Shown here one piece after another: positions 34,715 through 40,906 of a stretch of DNA of 43,276 nt. Made by a program: the position numbers and the translations under genes. How positions within the stretch are numbered: the first letter of the stretch is position 1; each line of letters begins with the position of its first letter. Source of the DNA: Candidatus Poseidoniales archaeon. Lineage in GTDB: Archaea; Thermoplasmatota; Poseidoniia; Poseidoniales; Poseidoniaceae. The DNA is taken from contig JAPOGE010000005.1 in assembly GCA_028283345.1 (NCBI GenBank), forward strand, positions 1 through 43,276. The letters are read 5' to 3'. Under the pieces are notes generated by a model. The model did no database searches. It was not told the DNA's origin and saw nothing but the letters and a program-made list of their open reading frames with translations.

Positions 34715-35491
34715 ATGTCCACCCTTCCCCGGTCCAACACCATCTATGATGGTGCAGAAATGCTTGTACTGCAGGCACAGTTGGGTGATTGGGATAATCT
34801 CAACCACCTGATAATCTGCAAATCGAGTGGCCAAGCGACAATCGTCGACCCGTTCAGCGGCAGATATTGGGCGCGGGTCTGCGGCGAGCGTGGATATACC
34901 CTCACATCAGCACTTCTCACCCATAGTCATTGGGACCACAGCAAGGGGGTTGCAGGTCTGCTCAAGGTGATTCCCGAAGTGCGGGTCTGGGTACACCAAT
35001 TGGAGTCCGGGCGCGGCTGGGAGGGGCCCGATACCGACCGTTGGGATCACTCCCCCCTCACCAGTGTTGATTTCCATCTTGGAAACCTGACTTTCAAGGT
35101 GCATTGTACCCCCGGACATACCCCTGGTCATGTGACGATATGCGGGCATGGAATCGTGCTATCTGGAGACTGTCTGTTCTTAGGTCGATGTGGCCGCACC
35201 GACTTGTTCGGCGGCGACATGCGGGCACAGCACGAGAGCCTGATATATCTCAAATCTATTCTCGCAGAATTTCCCGAAGATTGGCTGGTCCTGCCCGGTC
35301 ACCAATATGCGCTTGCAGATGGCAGTAACCCTACCTTCACAACCGTAGGTGAATTGTTGGTGGGAAATGCGGCTCTGGCTGCGGCGGGAGATTGGGATGA
35401 ATTCAGCCGCTTGGAGTTCTTATCATTCGATGATTCATTAGCAGTCAGGGCTCGGCGTCAACGAGCGAAAACCCGAGAACACAGTCACTGA
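34715..35491 (+). CDS. Metallo-beta-lactamase-fold hydrolase, glyoxalase II / persulfide dioxygenase-like
   Basis: The 258-residue protein has the full metal-binding set of the fold: THSHWDH at 69-75, the downstream His in CTPGHTPGH (131-139), GD at 151-152 within LSGDCLFLGRCGRTDL, and LPGHQY with His196. The stretch GDCLFLGRCGRTD and the TPGHTPGH block place it in the glyoxalase II/ETHE1/rhodanese-associated subgroup, which hydrolyses thioesters or oxidises glutathione-like persulfides. The sequence does not say which. ATG 34715 gives a complete N-terminus; ATG 34760 is an alternative, starting directly at MLVLQAQLGDWDNLNHL. It is divergent from the transmembrane regulator across a 56-base region that contains a palindrome, so it is a candidate target of that regulator. 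Confidence 0.85.
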   Translation: MSTLPRSNTIYDGAEMLVLQAQLGDWDNLNHLIICKSSGQATIVDPFSGRYWARVCGERGYTLTSALLTHSHWDHSKGVAGLLKVIPEVRVWVHQLESGRGWEGPDTDRWDHSPLTSVDFHLGNLTFKVHCTPGHTPGHVTICGHGIVLSGDCLFLGRCGRTDLFGGDMRAQHESLIYLKSILAEFPEDWLVLPGHQYALADGSNPTFTTVGELLVGNAALAAAGDWDEFSRLEFLSFDDSLAVRARRQRAKTREHSH

Positions 35492-35544
35492 ACAGCAGTT
35501 TTCCAGAAGGCCGTTAGAGGTAGCGATTTGTCGTGGCCTGCTGT

Positions 35545-38500
35545 TTAGAGGTTATCGAGGTCGAACATCGTCGGCGTCTCGGCCGCGGCGGCCTGCTCGA
35601 TTTCGTATTGCTTCCACTGCGGTAATTCTGAGATGTCCTGCCAGCCCAATTCCTTGGCCTTATCGTTCATTCCCTGCGAGAGGTAATAATCGATCCACTT
35701 CTGTTTCCGCTCCTCCTCCTCGCGGCTGTGTTCACCCCTCAGTTCGAGGAACTCGTCTTCGCTGACCAGGACCTTACCCTTGCGCCGAGCGCTCTGCTTG
35801 GCAACCTGGATTATCACCAAGGCGGCCAGAAGGAGCAGAATCACCCCGGTGAGAATAAACATCGGTTCGATACCAGACGATTCTTCGCCTGAGCCTTTGA
35901 CATCATCCTGCTGAGCCTCGGTTATCACACACTGGTCCTTTGAGCCGGACCAGAAATCCTTGTCGTAGGGGCAGATGTCATTGCGGTCGCTCTGGCCATC
36001 TCCATCGAGGTCGGGACAGCCATAACTATCACGCCAAGAGGTGCCATAATCGGTGCGGCAATCATCGGGTTGGAATGCTCCCAGGGTCACGTTATTGCCA
36101 TAACCATCGCCATCCGGGTCGGAGTTTTGCGTGAAACGGTCGGGAAATGCATCGGGTTGAGAGCCGTTGGGATTATCTCCCTTCCCATCGCCATCACGGT
36201 CGGCCCATTGGCTACCCTCATTGGGAAATGCATCACCATGCTCATCGCGCAGTGTGATGAAATTGCCGGCGATGAGCGGGTCTTCAACCGTCATATTCTC
36301 CCAGTAATAATTATCACCATAAGAATCACCATCGCTATCCTTCCACTGTAGTGGGTCGTTGGGAAAAGCATCCATCTCATCGGCCCAGCCATCGCCATCA
36401 TTGTCGGGGCAGCCTTCAAGCGGGGAGACCGAACTGGTGCCATACTCATCGAGGCAGTCATCACCGCTGGCGACCGCATTATTATCGCCGACGCCATCGG
36501 CATCGTCATCAGCCCATTGGAAAGGGTCATCGGGAAAAACATCTACCGAGTCGACATAGCCGTCACCATCACGGTCAGGACAACCACGAATCTCATCTTC
36601 ATTGGCCTCACCCGCCTCGGTCGGGCATTGGTCACCATTGGTTCCATCTGGGTTGTCGGGGAAGCCGTCGCCGTCGCTATCCCGACACTGGGTCGGGTCA
36701 TTCGGCCACCAATCACCGTCTGGTAGGACTTTGTTGTCGCCGCAACCATCACCATCACTATCCTTCCACTGGGTCGGGTCGAGAGGGAATTCATCGGAAT
36801 AATTGGCACCGATGATGAATACTCCCGGCCAATCGACACCGCGGGAGTCATTCCAAGTTGCATTACCCCAGTTATCGCCATAACCATCGCCATCGCTATC
36901 GGTCCACTGGGTTGGATCGTTCGGCCATTCGTCACCACCCAGCGGCTTGTTGGCCCAGCCATCGCCATCCCAATCCGGGCAACCGACCATATCAACCCAT
37001 GAATCACCTGAATCATATACACAGCCATCGGGATTGTTACCGCTCTGGTTATCACCGAATCCATCGCCATCCGAGTCGCGCCACTGAGTCGGGTCATCGG
37101 GGAATGCATCGGCATCGCCACTGGGATGGGCCGATTCATTTCCGTCGGCATTTGACCAGCCATCACCATCACTGTCCGGGCAACCCAACCGGTCCATCAT
37201 CGAATCACCCCATTGTCCGGGGCAGCCATCGGGCATTTGTCCCTCGGGATTATCACCGACCCAGTCACCATCGTAATCCGACCATTGGTAGCGGTCGAGA
37301 GGGAATGCATCGGCTGTTACCGCGCTGGCCACATAGATTCCGACACAGCCTATTTCCTCGGTACATCTGAACATGTTCGCCCACGAGGCATTGTTGTAAT
37401 TATCACCGTAGCCATCGCCATCGCTGTCATTCCATTGGGTGGGCTCGTTCAGAAATGCATCGCCGGATTGATTGAGGTGTAATTCCAGCGGTTGGGCGCC
37501 GGTGATGAAGTAGTAATTATCACCATAGCCGTCGTCATCGGTGTCGCGCCATTGGGTCACGTCGTCAAAGAAGGCATCGGCACCGTCGTCAACCTTCCAG
37601 ATCCCATCTGGATCAGACCATCCATCGCCATCGCTGTCTGGGCAACCGAAGCGGTCATGAAAAGACAGGCCAAAGGTTGTGACACAGGAGTCGGGTTGGT
37701 GGGCATTATCGTACCACTGTCCGACCGGTGTGGAGGCATTTTCACGGCTTGAATTCCACGATGTGTTGGCCCAATTATCACCATAGCCATCCATGTCGGT
37801 ATTGTTCCACTGCGTCGGTTCCAATGGGAAATAATCGACCCTGCCATCACCTTGGTCGGTGGTGTTCCAACCGTCCTGGTCGGGGTCGAGGTTGATATTC
37901 CAGAAGTATAGACCCTCATCATTTCTACCATGTCCAGTGACGATACTCTGACCGTCCGCCGACCAAGAGAGACCATACACGGTGCCACATTGGTTGCCGC
38001 CACCACCACTGGAACAGCCACCCGGTCGCGGACCAGAGAAGGTATCCTCGGCACTACCGTTATCGGTTGAATATACTCTCACTGAGGCACCATCGCCTTG
38101 ATAATAGGATATCGAGAAAGCGACCATTCTACTGTCGGGTGAGAAATCGGTTGACATGCAACTGCTGGTGTGAGTCTTTGTCCATAGCCTTGAACCGGTA
38201 TGAACATTGTATAACTCGGCCACTGAACCTGAACCTCCCCATGATTCACAGGTCGAAATCCAGTTACCATCCGGTGACCAGGCAATGTCGGCGATGGCGG
38301 CTCCGGCGATTCCGGTCATGCTGCGATTCAGTTGCCAGTTGACGGTATCATAAATCCACATGTCATCATTGCCGCCCAAGGCGATTCGCGAACCATCAGG
38401 TGACCAGGCGACGCTGTCGAAACGGTCTTCCCCGCCGGGGTTCAAGGAACGCTCTTCAAGTCCCGAAGAGGTATTGATGATCTTCACTACACCGTTGGTT

Positions 38501-39123
38501 CCACTTGACGTGGCACGCCCTATTGCAACCGCGATGAGACTGCCATCGTGGTTGAAGGCGATGCTCCCGGGAACATCATCGTTACCCGATTCGACATCGA
38601 CATTGATTGCGGCGTGGCGTGGGGTCATGTTCTCGGCCCACCAGATGTGCAACTCATCATCACCGCCACTACCTAGATTTGTAGACGCCGCGACCATGCT
38701 GCCATCCGGCGACCACGCGACCGCATCCGCGGCGCCACTCAACTGGTCGGAGAGCATGTTGATGTGGGTTGAGGTATTCCAGATTCGCACCCAGCCGTTC
38801 TCATCACCAGAGAGCACCAGTTCACCGTCCGGGCTATGGTCGATGCCGTAGTAATCGTAGCTTGAGGACAGGGTCTGAACGTTTTCAAAATGAGAACTCG
38901 GAATCGACCAGCGGTCAATCCAATCGCTGGTACCATCTCCGTCGGCATCAGGGCAACCGGTACGATCGACCGAACTGTTGCCGGCCGCTAGCGGGCAGTC
39001 GTCATTATGGTCTTCATGACCATCGCCGTCGGTGTCGACTGCACTTGCAAATGGCAGGAATACAAATAGGACCATGACTAACGCTACCGACGAGACGCGA
39101 AACAGCGGCAGCGCAGAGCGCAT
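35545..39123 (-). CDS. Large surface protein: WD40-like propeller plus TSP3 repeats
   Basis: From ATG 39123 the product has 1192 residues. A signal peptide (1-28, ALVMVLFVFLPFASA) precedes one TSP3-like pair (DTDGDGHEDHNDDCP). A WD40-like beta-propeller at about 78-414 has repeated AWSPDG/AFNHDG...IW(N/D)T blades. About 650 residues of long Asp-rich repeats follow, with the consensus DAFP.DPTQW.DSDGDGYGDN, many including a CPDxDGDG unit. A membrane helix lies at about 1086-1108 (MFILTGVILLLLAALVIIQV). The 80-residue cytoplasmic tail is charged (EEEERKQKWIDYYLSQGM). The upstream open frame to 39309 runs through a tandem duplication and is not likely coding. ACTAATATCA about 25 bases before ATG 39123 is a plausible TATA element. 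Confidence 0.82.
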   Translation of the reverse strand: MRSALPLFRVSSVALVMVLFVFLPFASAVDTDGDGHEDHNDDCPLAAGNSSVDRTGCPDADGDGTSDWIDRWSIPSSHFENVQTLSSSYDYYGIDHSPDGELVLSGDENGWVRIWNTSTHINMLSDQLSGAADAVAWSPDGSMVAASTNLGSGGDDELHIWWAENMTPRHAAINVDVESGNDDVPGSIAFNHDGSLIAVAIGRATSSGTNGVVKIINTSSGLEERSLNPGGEDRFDSVAWSPDGSRIALGGNDDMWIYDTVNWQLNRSMTGIAGAAIADIAWSPDGNWISTCESWGGSGSVAELYNVHTGSRLWTKTHTSSCMSTDFSPDSRMVAFSISYYQGDGASVRVYSTDNGSAEDTFSGPRPGGCSSGGGGNQCGTVYGLSWSADGQSIVTGHGRNDEGLYFWNINLDPDQDGWNTTDQGDGRVDYFPLEPTQWNNTDMDGYGDNWANTSWNSSRENASTPVGQWYDNAHQPDSCVTTFGLSFHDRFGCPDSDGDGWSDPDGIWKVDDGADAFFDDVTQWRDTDDDGYGDNYYFITGAQPLELHLNQSGDAFLNEPTQWNDSDGDGYGDNYNNASWANMFRCTEEIGCVGIYVASAVTADAFPLDRYQWSDYDGDWVGDNPEGQMPDGCPGQWGDSMMDRLGCPDSDGDGWSNADGNESAHPSGDADAFPDDPTQWRDSDGDGFGDNQSGNNPDGCVYDSGDSWVDMVGCPDWDGDGWANKPLGGDEWPNDPTQWTDSDGDGYGDNWGNATWNDSRGVDWPGVFIIGANYSDEFPLDPTQWKDSDGDGCGDNKVLPDGDWWPNDPTQCRDSDGDGFPDNPDGTNGDQCPTEAGEANEDEIRGCPDRDGDGYVDSVDVFPDDPFQWADDDADGVGDNNAVASGDDCLDEYGTSSVSPLEGCPDNDGDGWADEMDAFPNDPLQWKDSDGDSYGDNYYWENMTVEDPLIAGNFITLRDEHGDAFPNEGSQWADRDGDGKGDNPNGSQPDAFPDRFTQNSDPDGDGYGNNVTLGAFQPDDCRTDYGTSWRDSYGCPDLDGDGQSDRNDICPYDKDFWSGSKDQCVITEAQQDDVKGSGEESSGIEPMFILTGVILLLLAALVIIQVAKQSARRKGKVLVSEDEFLELRGEHSREEEERKQKWIDYYLSQGMNDKAKELGWQDISELPQWKQYEIEQAAAAETPTMFDLDNL
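35940..37870 (-). repeat. Coding FPxDPTQWxDSDGDGxGDN repeats
   Basis: More than ten units of an Asp/Gly/Trp-rich repeat are encoded in tandem with variable spacing. The DNA similarity between units (ccatcgccatc..., ttgggtcgggtc...) is strong enough to create long open frames on the opposite strand. The Asp ladder implies calcium binding. Confidence 0.75.
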
Positions 39124-39140
39124 AATCTCCGATATACCTG

Positions 39141-39150
39141 TGATATTAGT
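39141..39150 (-). promoter_or_regulatory. Possible TATA box for the WD40/TSP3 surface-protein gene
   Basis: The minus strand reads ACTAATATCA, centred about 23-26 bases before the ATG at 39123, the spacing for a leaderless transcript. Confidence 0.35.
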
Positions 39151-39183
39151 CCTTACGCATTGGTTGTGCGCGCCAATACATGC

Positions 39184-39251
39184 GTATTTTCGCTCGCGCG
39201 TGTGCGGCAGCGGGCCGGTATTTTCGCTCGCGCGTGTGCGGCAGCGGGCCG
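39184..39251. repeat. Perfect 34-bp tandem duplication in a divergent promoter region
   Basis: Two identical 34-base copies stand head to tail (39184-39217 and 39218-39251). Each begins GTATTTTCGC and ends GCAGCGGGCCG. The duplication lies between the divergent surface-protein gene (ATG 39123) and the STAND ATPase gene (start 39298 or 39310). No complete third copy follows. Confidence 0.9.
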
Positions 39252-39297
39252 ATTTATTGCGGCGCAAGCGGGCGAATGATTCAACATCACCTACACT

Positions 39298-40875
39298 TTG
39301 ACGGGCCATGTGGCGAGCGAATTACCAAAGGTCTCGGTTGCGGTCAGCGACCGCATTCTGCTACATCTCTTGGAGCATGATAATCAGGCCGACAAGTATG
39401 TCGTCAACAATTCCGTCACCCGACGTGGAATAGCCGAGGCCTGCGCTCTGCACCCGCCGAATGTGAGCCGGACGATGCGAACCATCCTGCGGCAGGGATT
39501 GGTCAGCGAGCACTCGCGTACGGTGAAGGGGGAATCACGCCGCCAGAAGACCTGGCAGTTGACAGATGCCGGGCGAGAGGAAGGTGAGATGCGCAAGGAG
39601 GCGATGGCGAAGATACCCTTGCTGATTCGTGACCGTCGCGGAACCCTGCTGGAATTAGAGGCCGGCCAAGCCACTGACAGGCTAGAGGCCGACCTCTCGC
39701 TACTACAGGTCCTGATGCACGCCCAACACGAGGGAGTATTGGTATTCGGAGACATTCGCTTCGGGCCGATTCGCCGCAGTGAGGGCGGTAAGGCGAAACA
39801 GCCGGGAAGGTTGACCCTGCTGGCCGGCGCCCATGCGACCTACCACACCGCTCCGCCTCCGCCGCGCGATTTGCATGGGCGGACTGCTGAGCTCGAACGT
39901 CTCCATCAATGGCGAATCGACCGTACGCCGGCACTGGTGCTCTCAGGGATTGCCGGTATCGGCAAGTCGACCCTGGCGGCGCAATGGGTCAAGGAGATGA
40001 TGGAAAAGGAGGAACTACTCTCGGTCTGTTGGTATCCATGCCAACCTTGGGACCGCCCCCTCGGAGTTGCCGTCAGCGTGCTGCACCGCTTGGGAATCGA
40101 TGAGAATCACGACCCATACAACCTGATGGACACCTTGCCGATGTTGCCCGGAGCCTCACTCGATGTCGATTCGTGGCGCCGACGCCTGCTCGCCTACCTG
40201 ACCGATGGCAAGGCGGTGCGCGAAAGGTATCGCGACAAGCCGGCCACCGGTGCACCCCCACCTACCTGGTTATTCATCCTCGACGATATCCACCATCTGG
40301 GCGAGGGAGGGGATGAATTCCTCGGTGCCCTGCTTCAGGTCGCCAGTCAATCGCCGATACAATTACTGATGATAAGCCGCTACGACCTCGGATTCTACGA
40401 CCGTCGAGATGTCCATACCCGTGGCCTGGTCGATGAGATGGCGATAACCGGTCTGTCGGTCGAGGCCTTGGGCAACTGGTTGTCGGCGATGAGCAGTGAG
40501 GAGAAACCCTCGGCCAAAGAAGTGCACAAGGTGACCGGCGGCCATCCTCTGGCGATGGAACTACTCGAATTATATGGTCAGGTAGCGCATGGGGATTGGT
40601 TGCGTTTCCTCGATGAGGAGATCATCGACCAACTCCCTGCACCCGAGCGTGCCCTGTTGTCACAGTTGGCAGTCGCCGAGCGCCCGATACCGTGGCCGCA
40701 ACTGGCACAAGCCGCCGGTTGGGACGGAAGTCCACCCAAGCGCCTGCTCGAGCGCTCATTACTGCTTGAGACCGATGATGGGATGTGGTTGCACGATGCC
40801 CTGCGCGAGAGATTGAATCGCGAGGTCGGAAAAGTACGGACGAAGCGAAAAAAGAAACTGAAACAGAAAAAGTAG
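39298..40875 (+). CDS. STAND-type ATPase with N-terminal winged helix
   Basis: The 525-residue protein has a winged-helix/MarR-like N-terminus (about 15-95, GIAEACALHPPNVSRTMRTIL then WQLTDAGR). After a linker with HGRTAELERLHQW comes an NTPase domain: Walker A GIAGIGKST at 217-225, Walker B WLFILDD at 324-330, LLMISR near 357, and the GHPLA motif of STAND/AP-ATPases at 415-419. A helical and second winged-helix-like segment ends in a Lys-rich tail (RTKRKKKLKQKK). No repeat sensor domain follows. It may be a DNA-binding, signal-gated switch. The start is TTG 39298 or GTG 39310; the latter may be better, and no ATG is in frame. It is 31 bases before the giant repeat protein gene on the same strand. 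Confidence 0.82.
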   Translation: MTGHVASELPKVSVAVSDRILLHLLEHDNQADKYVVNNSVTRRGIAEACALHPPNVSRTMRTILRQGLVSEHSRTVKGESRRQKTWQLTDAGREEGEMRKEAMAKIPLLIRDRRGTLLELEAGQATDRLEADLSLLQVLMHAQHEGVLVFGDIRFGPIRRSEGGKAKQPGRLTLLAGAHATYHTAPPPPRDLHGRTAELERLHQWRIDRTPALVLSGIAGIGKSTLAAQWVKEMMEKEELLSVCWYPCQPWDRPLGVAVSVLHRLGIDENHDPYNLMDTLPMLPGASLDVDSWRRRLLAYLTDGKAVRERYRDKPATGAPPPTWLFILDDIHHLGEGGDEFLGALLQVASQSPIQLLMISRYDLGFYDRRDVHTRGLVDEMAITGLSVEALGNWLSAMSSEEKPSAKEVHKVTGGHPLAMELLELYGQVAHGDWLRFLDEEIIDQLPAPERALLSQLAVAERPIPWPQLAQAAGWDGSPPKRLLERSLLLETDDGMWLHDALRERLNREVGKVRTKRKKKLKQKK

Positions 40876-40906
40876 GTTTCATCTAATCAATCGTACTCGC
40901 AAGGAC

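Noticed and set aside
35940-37870. CRISPR-like look of regularly recurring short motifs
   Set aside because: The repeats are in frame, encode Asp-rich units, vary in spacing and sequence, and have no unique spacers. The 144-bp and 141-bp arrays at 41.1-43.3 kb are also coding.
39124-39309. Upstream extension of the WD40/TSP3 gene (62 codons)
   Set aside because: It runs through the 34-bp tandem duplication, is Arg/Cys-rich, and would bury the clear signal peptide that begins at ATG 39123.
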